A stretch of 27,227 nucleotides of DNA from CAXSDR01 sp964236445 (GTDB lineage: Bacteria > Actinomycetota > Actinomycetes > Motilibacterales > Motilibacteraceae). The notes beneath the pieces are model-generated. The model was not told the DNA's origin and made no database searches. It was given only the letters and a program-made list of their open reading frames with translations. Both the position numbers and the translations under genes were made by a program. This document shows, piece by piece, positions 6,044 to 14,892 of the stretch. Positions within the stretch are counted from its first letter, which is position 1; every line of letters begins with the position of its first letter. The stretch spans positions 1 to 27,227 of the forward strand of contig CAXSDR010000045.1 in assembly GCA_964236445.1 (NCBI GenBank), read 5' to 3'.

Positions 6044-6295
6044 ATGGACTGGCGCCACGAGGCCGCCTGTCGTGACGAGGATCCGGAGCTGTTCTTCCCC
6101 ATCGGGAACACCGGCCCCGCCCTGTCTCAGATCGACGAAGCCAAGGCGGTGTGTCGTCGCTGCGCAGCGCTCGACACGTGCCTGCAGTGGGCGCTCGAGA
6201 CGGGTCAGGACGCCGGCGTGTGGGGCGGTCTGAGTGAGGACGAGCGCCGCGCGCTGAAGCGTCGGGCCGCGAGGAACCGGGTTCGCACCGCCTGA
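6044..6295 (+). CDS. whiB1: WhiB1-type iron-sulphur transcriptional regulator
   Basis: This 83-aa Wbl protein has the four cysteines that hold a [4Fe-4S] cluster at Cys9, Cys37, Cys40 and Cys46. They are followed by the beta-turn GVWGG (58-62), which contacts the housekeeping sigma factor, and a basic DNA-binding tail EDERRALKRRAARNR. The start MDWRHEAACRDEDPELFFPIGN and the cysteine spacing match the WhiB1/WblE class, an essential, nitric-oxide-sensitive regulator in mycobacteria. ATG at 6044 has GAGGAAGGA 6 nt upstream. The stop is 13 bp from the stop of the convergent pdtaS gene. The upstream region carries CRP-like palindromes, suggesting cAMP-linked or auto-regulation. Confidence 0.96.
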   Translation: MDWRHEAACRDEDPELFFPIGNTGPALSQIDEAKAVCRRCAALDTCLQWALETGQDAGVWGGLSEDERRALKRRAARNRVRTA

Positions 6296-6308
6296 TCGGC
6301 GGCTCGTC

Positions 6309-7784
6309 TCAGGATCCCCGGAGGACATCCGGGGCCTCGAGGTCGACGCTGACCCGCGTGCCGCCGCCAGGTGCAGGTGCCATCGCCAGAGTTCCGTTGA
6401 GCTCGTCGCGCACGAGCGCACCCACGATGCTCAGGCCGAGGTTCGCCGCCGTCACCATGTCGAAGCCCTCGGGCAGGCCGGCGCCGCTGTCCTCGACGGC
6501 GACGAGAAGGCGACCCGCGCGACCATAGGTGCGTTCGGCCACGACGCGCACCGTGCCCGCGTCGTCGCCGAGCCCGTGCTCGACCGCGTTCTGCACCAGC
6601 TCGTTGAGCACGAGCGCGAGCGGCGTCGCGATCTCGGCCGGCAGCGTGCCGAACGATCCCACCCGCTGCACGGTCACCGACGCTCCCGCGCTCACCACAT
6701 CCACGGCGGCGGCGACCAGCCGCCCGGCCACGTCGTCGAAGTCGACCGCACCGTCGTCGGAACGTGAGAGCGTCTCGTGCACAGCCGCGATGGAGCCGAC
6801 CCGCCGCACCGCCTCCTGCAGGGCCGCTCGCGCCTCCGGAACCTCCATGCGACGCGATTGCAAACGCAGCAGAGCAGCGACCGCCTGCAGGTTGTTCTTG
6901 ACCCGGTGGTGGATCTCGCGGATGGTTGCGTCCTTCGTCATCAGCTCGCGCTCGCGACGCCTCAGCTCGGTGACGTCGCGCAGCAGCACGACGGCACCCA
7001 CGTGCTGTCCGCCCGGAACCAGCGGAATCGCACGCAGGACGACGACCGTACGGCTCGCCTCGACGTCGACCTGCCGGTTGACCGTGCCGCTGACGACGCG
7101 CTCGAGCGACTCGTCGACCGGGTCCTCGCTGCGCGCCAGCGTGGCGGTCGCCCGTCCCAGATGGATGCCGACCAGGTCGGCCGCGAGGCCGAGCCGGCGA
7201 TAGGCCGACAGTGCGTTCGGGCTGGCATAGGTGACCACACCCGCGCTGTCCAGTCGCAGCAAGCCGTCCCCCACCCGTGGGGCCGAGGCGCTGCCCGCGT
7301 CGCCCGCGTGCGGGAAGGTCCCTTCGGACATCATCTGCGCGAGGTCGTCGGCGCAGCGCAGATAGGTGAGCTCGAGACGGCTCGGCGTGCGTGACGTGGC
7401 GACGTGCGCGGTCCTGGTGACGATCGCGATCACGGCGCCGGCACGGCGTACGGGCACCGCCTCCTCGCGCACGGCCACGTCGTCGGGTCCGTGCCGGTCG
7501 CGGATCTTGCCTATGCGACCCGAGTCGAAAGCCTCGTCGAGCAGTGGCCGGCGACCGGCGGCGAGCGTGGTCCCGACCAGGTCGTCGACGTGGATGGTCG
7601 GCCCGGTGGTGGGACGCATCTGGGCCACGACGACATAGCCACTGTCCTGACGCACCCACATGAGCAGGTCCGCGAACGACAGGTCGGCCAGCAGCTGCCA
7701 CTCGGCGGTCAGCAGGTGCAGATGCTCGAGATCGTCGTCGGACAGGTCCGTGGAGACCCGGACCGGATCGTTGAGTGTCGGCAC
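6309..7784 (-). CDS. pdtaS: Cytosolic PdtaS-type sensor histidine kinase
   Basis: The 491-aa kinase has no membrane segment. An N-terminal GAF-like domain (about 1-140) is followed by a PAS-like domain (about 165-280, with GDGLLRLDSAGVVTYAS and LVGIHLG), a HisKA_2 phosphoacceptor REIHHRVKNNLQ with His292/His293, and a HATPase_c domain showing LNELVQNAVEHG, DSGAGLPEG and GLSIVGALV. This order and the whiB1 neighbour identify PdtaS (Rv3220c in M. tuberculosis), which phosphorylates the ANTAR-type antiterminator PdtaR. PdtaR is not in the window, as in mycobacteria where it is encoded elsewhere. The GTG at 7784 follows TACGCT by exactly 7 nt, indicating a leaderless start. Confidence 0.93.
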   Translation of the reverse strand: MPTLNDPVRVSTDLSDDDLEHLHLLTAEWQLLADLSFADLLMWVRQDSGYVVVAQMRPTTGPTIHVDDLVGTTLAAGRRPLLDEAFDSGRIGKIRDRHGPDDVAVREEAVPVRRAGAVIAIVTRTAHVATSRTPSRLELTYLRCADDLAQMMSEGTFPHAGDAGSASAPRVGDGLLRLDSAGVVTYASPNALSAYRRLGLAADLVGIHLGRATATLARSEDPVDESLERVVSGTVNRQVDVEASRTVVVLRAIPLVPGGQHVGAVVLLRDVTELRRRERELMTKDATIREIHHRVKNNLQAVAALLRLQSRRMEVPEARAALQEAVRRVGSIAAVHETLSRSDDGAVDFDDVAGRLVAAAVDVVSAGASVTVQRVGSFGTLPAEIATPLALVLNELVQNAVEHGLGDDAGTVRVVAERTYGRAGRLLVAVEDSGAGLPEGFDMVTAANLGLSIVGALVRDELNGTLAMAPAPGGGTRVSVDLEAPDVLRGS

Positions 7785-7791
7785 ACCCGCC

Positions 7792-7797
7792 AGCGTA
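7792..7797 (-). promoter_or_regulatory. -10 hexamer TACGCT of leaderless pdtaS
   Basis: TACGCT on the minus strand is followed by 7 nt (GGCGGGT) and the GTG of pdtaS at 7784. There is no ribosome binding site. The divergent PHP gene begins at 7826, so the two promoters share about 40 bp. Confidence 0.55.
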
Positions 7798-7825
7798 GGT
7801 GGCCGGCTGTGACAGCCTGCGGGTC

Positions 7826-8659
7826 GTGGACCTCACACCGCTCCCGGCCGACGACCACGTGCACTCGGCGTTCTCCTACGACGCCAAGCCCGAAGCGTCG
7901 ATGGAGCGGGCTTGCGCGCACGCCATCCGCGTCGGGCTGCCGTCCATCGCGTTCACCGAGCATCTCGACCTCATGACCGCGCTACCCGGAGACGAGCTTG
8001 CCGCGCTGGGGGCCGCGCGGATTCCCCTCAGCTCGTGGGCACCCCTCGACATCGACGGCTATCTCGCGAGCATCGAGGACTGCAGGAAACGCTATCCCGG
8101 TCTGCGCATCCTCACCGGGGCAGAGGTCGGAGAGGCGCATCTCTTCGCTGCGTCGTTCGAGGCGATCGTCAGGCAGGGAACGTTCCAGCGGATCCTCGGC
8201 TCCTGCCACGCGGTCCTGCACGAGGGGCAGCTGGTGGAGGTGGACACGCTCTACGCCGCACTGGACGCACCTGAGGTCATGCGGCGCTACTTCGACGCGG
8301 TGCTCGAGCTCGCGCAGTCGGGCGGCTCCTTCCAGGTGCTCGCGCACGTCGACTATGCCCGCCGCTATCAGCCGCCGGACGCGGCTGCCTATGACGAGTC
8401 GACGTACGAAGCTGAATACCGGAGCATCTTCCGGGCACTGGCCGGCTCCGGTCGTGCGTTGGAGGTCAACACGAAGAGCCCGCTCGCCTCGGTCCGACAG
8501 ATCACCTGGTGGCGTGAAGCGGGCGGCCGGTGGCTCAGCTTTGCCAGCGACGCGCACGTGCCCTGGCTGGTCGGGCATGACTTCTCGCGGGCGACGGCAG
8601 TTGCGACGGCAGCGGGCTTCCGCCCGGGGCCCACCCCGCTGGACTTCTGGCAGCGATGA
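7826..8659 (+). CDS. PHP-domain phosphatase (histidinol-phosphatase-like)
   Basis: The 277-aa protein is a PHP-family metal-dependent phosphoesterase. Metal-binding motifs appear in order: DDHVHS near the N-terminus (His11, His13), FTEHLDL, LTGAEVGE, GSCHAVL, LAHVDYARR and FASDAHV plus GHDF near the C-terminus. This set matches the HisK-like histidinol phosphatase subgroup, but many actinobacterial members have unknown substrates and no his gene is nearby. The frame is open from GTG 7799; I prefer GTG 7826 because the family normally starts a few residues before the DxHxHS motif and CAGCCT lies 7 nt before it. The start is divergent from pdtaS; the end is 13 bp from the gdh stop on the other strand. 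Confidence 0.87.
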   Translation: MDLTPLPADDHVHSAFSYDAKPEASMERACAHAIRVGLPSIAFTEHLDLMTALPGDELAALGAARIPLSSWAPLDIDGYLASIEDCRKRYPGLRILTGAEVGEAHLFAASFEAIVRQGTFQRILGSCHAVLHEGQLVEVDTLYAALDAPEVMRRYFDAVLELAQSGGSFQVLAHVDYARRYQPPDAAAYDESTYEAEYRSIFRALAGSGRALEVNTKSPLASVRQITWWREAGGRWLSFASDAHVPWLVGHDFSRATAVATAAGFRPGPTPLDFWQR

Positions 8660-8672
8660 GGCCGTGACCCCC

Positions 8673-8690
8673 TCAGCCGGGCTCGGCTGA
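8673..8690. terminator. Hairpin between convergent PHP and gdh genes
   Basis: TCAGCCG and CGGCTGA form a perfect 7-bp stem with loop GGCT. It overlaps the gdh stop codon (TCA on +, 8673-8675) and lies 13 bp after the PHP stop. No T-run is present on either strand. A shared bidirectional transcript end is likely from position. Confidence 0.4.
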
Positions 8691-11600
8691 CGACAGCGGA
8701 ATCGCGAGCGCGCGCAGAGCGACCGACAGTGCTGCGAGGTCCGACGCAGGGGCCGCGAGCACCTCCCGCAGTGTCGTACGCGCACGTGCGAGCGAGGCCA
8801 CGTTGGCCGTCTCCCAAGCCGCGATGCGCGCCGCGGAGTCGTCGAAGCCGTCGTCTGCCCCAGTCGTCGTGAGCACCGCGGCACAGAGCACGGCGGCGGC
8901 GGCGTAGGCCTCGTAGCGCAACGACGACCGCACCATGGACTGCCAGCGGTCGAGCCGGGGCAGCGCCGAGATGCGTGTGAGCAGCGTGTCGATGTCGAAC
9001 CTGTCGAGCACGGCATAGGACAGGCGGGCGACCTCGGGCAGCGGCCGGCCGGTGTGTTCGGTGACCTTGACCGCGTCGAGCAGGGCGAACCCGTCGAGCA
9101 ACGCGGCGACATCTTCGGCCAGCGCGGCGGGCACGCCCGCGTCACACAGGGAACGGCGGCGCTCGTCGTAGGCTGCGTGCGCCGTCTCGCCCAGCAGCTC
9201 GGGCACCGAGGCGAGCTGCTCCCCGACCTGAGGCGCGAACCGCTCGATCGCCGCCGCGACGTCCAGCGGTGCCGCGCTGCGCTGGGCGTCCTGCAGCCAC
9301 CAGCGCGTCGCTCTGTCGAGCAGCCGCCGTACCCCCAGATGTGCCAGCGCCTGCCCTTGCGTCGCGCGCATCCGGTCGAGGTCGTCGATCGCCACCCAGA
9401 GCCGGGAGAGGCCGAAGACCTCGCTCGCCACCGTCGCAGCGCGTACGACCTCGTCCTCGGTGGCGCCCGTCTCTTCGCACGCCCGGAAGACGAACGTCGT
9501 CCCGCCACGGTCGACCAGCGCGTTGGCTACGCCGGTGGTCACGATCTCGCGGCGCAGCGGGTGGGTCTGCAACCTGTCGGCGAACCGCTCACCGAGCCGA
9601 CGAGGGAAGTAGGAGCGCAGAGCATGGGCATACCACGCGTCGTCGGGCAGCGTGCTCAACCGCAACGCCTCTTGCAGTGAGGTCTTGGCATAGGCGACGA
9701 GGACGCACGACTCCGGATTCGTGAGTCCGGTGCCGGCCAGCTGCCGCTGCTGCACCTCGACCGACGACGGCAGCGCCTCGAGCGAACGGTCGAGATGCAC
9801 GTCGACCTCGAGCCAGCTCATGAAACGCTCGTTGACCTCGAGGAGCGGAGCAGCCTGCGCCCGCTCGACGGCGAGGAGCGCGTTCTGTTGGTAGTTGTGC
9901 ACCAGCACCGCGGCCGCGACCTCGTCGGTCGCCGCCGCGAGCAGGGGGTTGCGCTCGTCAGCCGGGAGTGACCCCGCCGCCACCTCGGCATCGAGCAGAA
10001 TCTTGATGTTGACCTCGTGGTCCGACGTGTCGACACCTGCAGAGTTGTCGATGGCGTCTGTGTTGAGCCGTACGCCGTGCTGTGACGCCTCGATGCGCGC
10101 GCGTTGGGTGAGCCCGAGGTTGCCGCCCTCGGCGACCACCCGGCACCGCAGGTCGCGCCCGTCGACGCGTACGCCGTCGTTCGCCTTGTCCCCGACGTCG
10201 AGATCGGTCTCGTCCGCGGCTTTGACATAGGTGCCGATGCCACCGTTGTAGACCACGTCCACGGGCGCGCGCAGGATGGCGCGCACCAGCTCGTTGGGCG
10301 GCAGGGACAGGACATCGGGCGCCAGACCGAGCGCACGCCGGACGCTCTCCGTCAGCTTGACGCTCTTGGCGTTGCGGGCATGGACGCCACCGCCGTGCGA
10401 GATGCGGGTCTGGTCGTAGTCGGCCCACGACGACCGGTCGAGCGCGGCCAGGCGCGACCGTTCGACGAACGACGCCTCGGCGTCGGGCGTCGGGTCGAGA
10501 AAAATGTGCCGGTGGTCGAACGCCGCGAGCAGGCGGATGTGGCGCGAGAGCAGCATGCCGTTGCCGAACACGTCACCCGACATGTCACCCACGCCGACGA
10601 CGCTGAAGTCCTGGGTCTGCGTGTCGAGCCCGAGCTCGAGCATGTGCCGCTTGACCGACTCCCAAGCACCTCGTGCGGTGATGCCCATGGCCTTGTGGTC
10701 ATAGCCGGCCGATCCGCCCGAAGCAAAAGCGTCGCCGAGCCAGAACCCGTAGTCGAGGGAGATGGCGTTCGCGATGTCACTGAAGCGTGCAGTGCCCTTG
10801 TCGGCGGCAACGACGAGATAGGCGTCGTCCCCGTCGTGGCGCACGACGCCCGCCGGCGCGACGACCTCGCTGCCGACGCGGTTGTCCGTGACGTCGAGCA
10901 GACCGCGGATGAAAGCGGAGTAGCAGTCGATGCCCCCGACCACGAGCGGTCGCTTCACCACGAAACCACCTTTGGCGCCGGCGGGGACGATGACGGCGTT
11001 CTTGACCGCCTGCGCCTTCACCAACCCCAGCACCTCGGTGCGAAAGTCCTCGGGCCGGTCGGACCAGCGCAGTCCACCGCGCGCGACAACGCCCATCCGC
11101 AGGTGGACCCCTTCGACGTCCGGAGAGCACACGAAGATCTCGAAACGCGGATGAGGGAGTGGCAGTTCAGGAATTGCAGTGCCGTCGAGCTTGACACTGA
11201 GATGGCGTCGCTCGCGACCTTCCTCGTCCCGCATATAGAAGTTCGTCCGCGTCGTGGCCCGCACGACCGTGAGGAACCCCCGGAAGATCCGGTCGTGGTC
11301 GAGGCTGGGCACCTGCTCGAGCAGAGCGGTGATGCGGTCGACCACAGCCGCCTCGCGGTCGGCCCGCTCAGCGCTCGCGACCTCGGGGTCGAAGCGCTTC
11401 TCGAACAGGTCGACCAGCGCGGCGCTGAGTGCGGGCTGCGACCCGAGCGCGCGCTCGACGTAGTCCTGGCTGTAGGCCTGGCCGATCTGCCGCAGATAGC
11501 GCCAGTAGGTGCGCAGGACGCTCACCTGGCGCCAGGAGAGGCCGGCGGTGAGAACCAGGGCGTTGAACCCGTCGTCCTCGGCGTCGTTGCGTGCAACGGC

Positions 11601-13415
11601 CGCATAGGCCGCCTGGAACCCCTCGATGGGGGCGTCTCGCCCGACTAGCGCGCTCGATCGCAGCCCGAACGAGTAGATCCATGCGCGCGACCCGTCGCCA
11701 CGGTGCAGGGTGTAGGGCCGCTCGTCGACGATCTCGACACCAAACCGCTGCAGCAGCGGCAGAACGACCGACAAGGACAACGGCTCGAAGCGATAGAGGG
11801 AGTATCTGCCCACCGCAGGCCCGTCGTCGGCGGTCGCGGCGAAGTGTGTGACCAGACCTTGCGGGTCGCGCTCAGCACGGTCGAGGCGGACGACGTCCTC
11901 GACGGCAGCAGCGACGTCGACGTCCTCCTTGTAGGCCTCGGGAAAAGCATCGGCGTACTGACGCGAGAGTCTCGCACCGTCATCGGATCCTCGTGACTCC
12001 ACGAGCGCCTCGCCGAGCCGGTCGGCCCACTCCCTCGTCGCATCGGCCAGCCGGCGTTCGAGCTCGGCGACATCGACGTCTGGAAAGGTCGCACCGGGAG
12101 CGGAGCGCACGACGAAGTGCAGGCGGGCGAGGACCGACTCGGTCACGCGCGCGGTGAACTCCACGGACTCTCCCGCGAAGGCACTCTTCAGGACGTCGGA
12201 CATGCGCTCGCGAACGCTGGTGGTATAGCGGTCGCGCGGCAGATAGACGAGGCACGACACGAAACGCTCGAAGTCGTCGCGGCGCACGAACAGTCGCACC
12301 TTGCGCCGCTCTCCGAGCCCTGCGACCTCCTGCAGGGTGCTGGCGAGCTGGTCGACACCGACCTGGAAGAGCTCGTCGCGCGGATAGGTCTCGAGCAGCT
12401 GCAGGAGCCGCTTGCCCGAGTGGCTCCTGGTCGACACACCCGCGTCCGCCAGCACCGCGTCGACCTTGCCGCGGACCAGCGGGATCCGCCGCACGCTGTC
12501 GACATAGGCCGAGGAGCTCAGCAGACCGATGAACCGCCGCTCTCCCGTGACACCGCCCTGCGCGTCGAACACCTTGACGCTGATGTAGTCGAGATGCACG
12601 CGTCGCTGCACGGTGGACAGCGAGTTCGCCTTGGTGACCACGAGCAGGTGCGGCTCGCGCGCCTTGCCTACGGCTGTCGGGCTCAGCAGCGTGCCACGCG
12701 CCCGGCGGGGATGCCCGCGCAGCAGGCCGAGACCTGTTCCGGCCCTGGGGACCAGCGTCGTCGCGGCGGACTCCCCGACCATGACGTATTCGCGGTAGCC
12801 GAGAAAGGTGAAGTGGTCGTCAGCCATCCAGCGCAGCAGCTCGACAGCCTCTGCCACCTCACCGCCGGGAAGGCCCGGCTCGCTCGGCAGCGCAGCGGCG
12901 ATCGACAGCGCCATCGCCCTGAGGGCCTGCCAGTCACCGACCGCTACAGCAACGTCGTCGAGGACGCGGCGCAGCGTCTGCTGGAGCTCGAGCATGTCCG
13001 CCTCCGACATGCCTGCCAGCTCGAGATGCATCCACGACTCGTCGTCTGGGCCACCCTCGCCACGGCCTTCGTCGACCGTTTCGAGCCGTCCTTCGCCGTC
13101 GCGCGTGACGCGCAGCTGAGGATGGACGAGCAGGTTGACGGCAATCGCGCTGCCGGTCAGCTGCGCGAGGACGGAGTCGACGAGGAAGGGCATGTCGTCG
13201 GTGACGATGTCGACCACCGTGCAGGCACGGTCCCAGCCGTCGCGTCCTTCGTCGGGGGCGTAGGTGCGCACCAGCGTCGTGCCGGACGGTCGCAGCAGAG
13301 CGATACGCCGGTGAGCAGCGGCGGCAGCCCGCAGCTCGAGCTCGGAGTGGCCGATCAGGTCGTCCTCGGGCACGTGGCGGTAGTAGGCCGCGAGAAAGTC
13401 CCCGGTGTCATCCAT
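8673..13415 (-). CDS. gdhB: NAD-specific glutamate dehydrogenase, large (180 kDa) class
   Basis: This 1580-aa enzyme deaminates glutamate to 2-oxoglutarate with NAD+, linking amino-acid catabolism to the TCA cycle. The large N-terminal part is ACT-like and regulatory (TVVDIVTDDMPFLVDSV). The catalytic core lies around residues 770-1150: ARGGLRWSDRPEDFRTE, AGAKGGFVVKRP with the catalytic Lys near residue 813, and VGVGDMSGDVFGNGMLLS near residue 945 at the NAD-binding domain. A long helical C-terminal domain follows. Length and motifs fit the Streptomyces clavuligerus/Pseudomonas L-180 class; mycobacterial Gdh is similar. The frame allows an upstream start at 13457, but ATG 13415 gives the plausible MDDTGDFLAAYYRHVPEDD. 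It overlaps the preceding gene by 8 nt, so translation is probably coupled. Confidence 0.95.
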   Translation of the reverse strand: MDDTGDFLAAYYRHVPEDDLIGHSELELRAAAAAHRRIALLRPSGTTLVRTYAPDEGRDGWDRACTVVDIVTDDMPFLVDSVLAQLTGSAIAVNLLVHPQLRVTRDGEGRLETVDEGRGEGGPDDESWMHLELAGMSEADMLELQQTLRRVLDDVAVAVGDWQALRAMALSIAAALPSEPGLPGGEVAEAVELLRWMADDHFTFLGYREYVMVGESAATTLVPRAGTGLGLLRGHPRRARGTLLSPTAVGKAREPHLLVVTKANSLSTVQRRVHLDYISVKVFDAQGGVTGERRFIGLLSSSAYVDSVRRIPLVRGKVDAVLADAGVSTRSHSGKRLLQLLETYPRDELFQVGVDQLASTLQEVAGLGERRKVRLFVRRDDFERFVSCLVYLPRDRYTTSVRERMSDVLKSAFAGESVEFTARVTESVLARLHFVVRSAPGATFPDVDVAELERRLADATREWADRLGEALVESRGSDDGARLSRQYADAFPEAYKEDVDVAAAVEDVVRLDRAERDPQGLVTHFAATADDGPAVGRYSLYRFEPLSLSVVLPLLQRFGVEIVDERPYTLHRGDGSRAWIYSFGLRSSALVGRDAPIEGFQAAYAAVARNDAEDDGFNALVLTAGLSWRQVSVLRTYWRYLRQIGQAYSQDYVERALGSQPALSAALVDLFEKRFDPEVASAERADREAAVVDRITALLEQVPSLDHDRIFRGFLTVVRATTRTNFYMRDEEGRERRHLSVKLDGTAIPELPLPHPRFEIFVCSPDVEGVHLRMGVVARGGLRWSDRPEDFRTEVLGLVKAQAVKNAVIVPAGAKGGFVVKRPLVVGGIDCYSAFIRGLLDVTDNRVGSEVVAPAGVVRHDGDDAYLVVAADKGTARFSDIANAISLDYGFWLGDAFASGGSAGYDHKAMGITARGAWESVKRHMLELGLDTQTQDFSVVGVGDMSGDVFGNGMLLSRHIRLLAAFDHRHIFLDPTPDAEASFVERSRLAALDRSSWADYDQTRISHGGGVHARNAKSVKLTESVRRALGLAPDVLSLPPNELVRAILRAPVDVVYNGGIGTYVKAADETDLDVGDKANDGVRVDGRDLRCRVVAEGGNLGLTQRARIEASQHGVRLNTDAIDNSAGVDTSDHEVNIKILLDAEVAAGSLPADERNPLLAAATDEVAAAVLVHNYQQNALLAVERAQAAPLLEVNERFMSWLEVDVHLDRSLEALPSSVEVQQRQLAGTGLTNPESCVLVAYAKTSLQEALRLSTLPDDAWYAHALRSYFPRRLGERFADRLQTHPLRREIVTTGVANALVDRGGTTFVFRACEETGATEDEVVRAATVASEVFGLSRLWVAIDDLDRMRATQGQALAHLGVRRLLDRATRWWLQDAQRSAAPLDVAAAIERFAPQVGEQLASVPELLGETAHAAYDERRRSLCDAGVPAALAEDVAALLDGFALLDAVKVTEHTGRPLPEVARLSYAVLDRFDIDTLLTRISALPRLDRWQSMVRSSLRYEAYAAAAVLCAAVLTTTGADDGFDDSAARIAAWETANVASLARARTTLREVLAAPASDLAALSVALRALAIPLSSAEPG

Positions 13416-13923
13416 CTCGACGGTCCCCCACCAGCTCGGCTGTCTCCTGCGTCGCATACCAGAGCAGCTCGTGGTCGTCGAGCGACTCGAGAACTCGCAG
13501 CACGTTGTCGTCCTCGGAGCGCGCCGTCTGAAGCACCAGCAAGGCGGTGCTGATGTCCGAGACAGCGTCGGGGTCGTCGCACAGCACGCTCGCCACCTGC
13601 GCCATCGTGGGCGCGACGGAGACGACGACGCCTGCCGCGCCGTCCTCCGGCTCCTCGGCCACGGACGCAGCGGACACGTCGCAGGCGATCACGAGGCGGC
13701 GCTCGTCGCCCGGCCGAGGCTGCCGGGCGACGAGCGCGCGCAGTGACTCGTCTGCCGCCAGGCTCGTCGCGGCGTATTCCAGCTCCTCGTCGTCGGCGTC
13801 CGGATAGTGCGCGCGAAGCTCGGAGGTCACCGCGAAGGCGGCGAAGGGAGCCTGACGCAGGACACCGTCGCGCAGGAGGGAACGCAACCCGTCCAACGTG
13901 CTCGCCACATAGATGCGAGTCAC
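13408..13923 (-). CDS. DUF6912-type conserved actinobacterial protein
   Basis: The 171-aa soluble acidic protein begins VTRIYVASTLDGLRSLL, contains AFAVTSELRAHYPDADDEELEYAA in the middle, and ends with DDHELLWYATQETAELV. This pattern is conserved in actinobacterial proteins that I recall being grouped as DUF6912; no function is established. There is no signal peptide or membrane segment. The frame is open further upstream, but GTG 13923 is preferred because AGGAGA lies 4-5 nt before it and the homologous region starts there. Its GTGA overlaps the stop of the patatin gene, and its own stop overlaps the gdh start, making a tightly coupled three-gene operon. That linkage suggests a role connected to the neighbours, not otherwise shown. 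Confidence 0.8.
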   Translation of the reverse strand: MTRIYVASTLDGLRSLLRDGVLRQAPFAAFAVTSELRAHYPDADDEELEYAATSLAADESLRALVARQPRPGDERRLVIACDVSAASVAEEPEDGAAGVVVSVAPTMAQVASVLCDDPDAVSDISTALLVLQTARSEDDNVLRVLESLDDHELLWYATQETAELVGDRRDG

Positions 13924-14876
13924 CACGTCTCCTGCTCGACCGCCGTCTGCTTCAGCCGGAGCAGGTTGGCGAGGGCTGATGCCTCGAGGACAGCGGCGCG
14001 GCGCGAAGGGTTCATCATGTTGGCCCCCATGATGGCCAGTTCTTGCGGCCCAGGGGTCAACAACGTGACACGTGTCCCCGACGCCCGCAGGGCGCGCGTC
14101 TCGGCGAGTACGCGCCGTGTGGTGCGCCTGCGCCACCGTCTCTCGATCTGATCGATCCGGTTGCTCGGGATGTCAGGAGTCAGAGCGGCCAGCGGCGCGA
14201 GGACGAACACCTCGTCGAGCGCCACACCCACCAGCAGGTCTGCGCTCACGGCCGACACCACGCCGCCGTCGACGTAAGGCCGTCCGTGCAGTACCTGGGG
14301 TGGATACCAGGCCGGCGCGGAGCACGACGCCACCACCGCGTCCGCTAGCGACACCGCTGGGGCGCCGGGGGCACCCAGGGCGACGCGCTGCCCGGTCAGG
14401 AAGTCGGTCACGACGATTCTGACGCCGTCCCTCGGCGCCCATGACCCTGCGGGCACAGCGGACTCGATCGCTCGTCGCAGCGCCGACAGGTCGCCACCGC
14501 CACGCGGCAGCGCGGCGAACAGCGCCGCTGTCCACGCGACCTGACCTGGGTGGCGTACGGCGTGGGCGAGCAGGCGCGGCGACCCGGGACGGAGCCGTGG
14601 TCTGGCGGGCCGCGCGCCGCCCGTCCCGGTGTCGTGGTCCCACTCGACGACGACACCCTCGGGCATCGGGAGTCCGCGGTGGTGGTCGAGCATCAGGGCC
14701 ACCGAGATGCCGCCGGAGAGCAGGGCCGCCGACACAGCGCCCGCGGACGTGCCTACGAGAGCGGCGGCGTCACGAGGATCGATGCCGCGCGACACGCTCA
14801 GGGCATGGAGCGCACCGACGTTCCAGGCTCCGCCCAGGACTCCCCCCGCTCCCAGGACGATCCCGAAGCCGCTCAC
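13920..14876 (-). CDS. Patatin-like phospholipase / esterase
   Basis: The 318-aa patatin-fold hydrolase has the oxyanion-hole glycine loop LGAGGVLGGAWNVGAL (about 8-23), nucleophile motif GTSAG (Ser44) and the catalytic Asp in YVDGG (Asp203). These form the Ser-Asp dyad used to hydrolyse acyl esters of phospholipids or related lipids. No signal peptide is present, so it probably acts on the inner membrane face or cytosolic lipids. The C-terminus has an Arg-rich segment RRWRRRTTRRVLAETRALR. Start is GTG 14876; a TAGGAG lies 12 nt upstream and an intervening tiny ORF (ATG GAA GGG TGA) ends on this GTG. First gene of the operon with the DUF6912 protein and NAD-GDH. Confidence 0.88.
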   Translation of the reverse strand: MSGFGIVLGAGGVLGGAWNVGALHALSVSRGIDPRDAAALVGTSAGAVSAALLSGGISVALMLDHHRGLPMPEGVVVEWDHDTGTGGARPARPRLRPGSPRLLAHAVRHPGQVAWTAALFAALPRGGGDLSALRRAIESAVPAGSWAPRDGVRIVVTDFLTGQRVALGAPGAPAVSLADAVVASCSAPAWYPPQVLHGRPYVDGGVVSAVSADLLVGVALDEVFVLAPLAALTPDIPSNRIDQIERRWRRRTTRRVLAETRALRASGTRVTLLTPGPQELAIMGANMMNPSRRAAVLEASALANLLRLKQTAVEQETW

Positions 14877-14892
14877 CCTTCCATCGTGCTCC

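Noticed and set aside
10104..13553. Long + strand open frames opposite NAD-glutamate dehydrogenase (10104-11648 and 12117-13553)
   Set aside because: They are shadows of the GDH gene: low-complexity Arg/Val/Asp composition, no ribosome binding sites and no recognisable domain.
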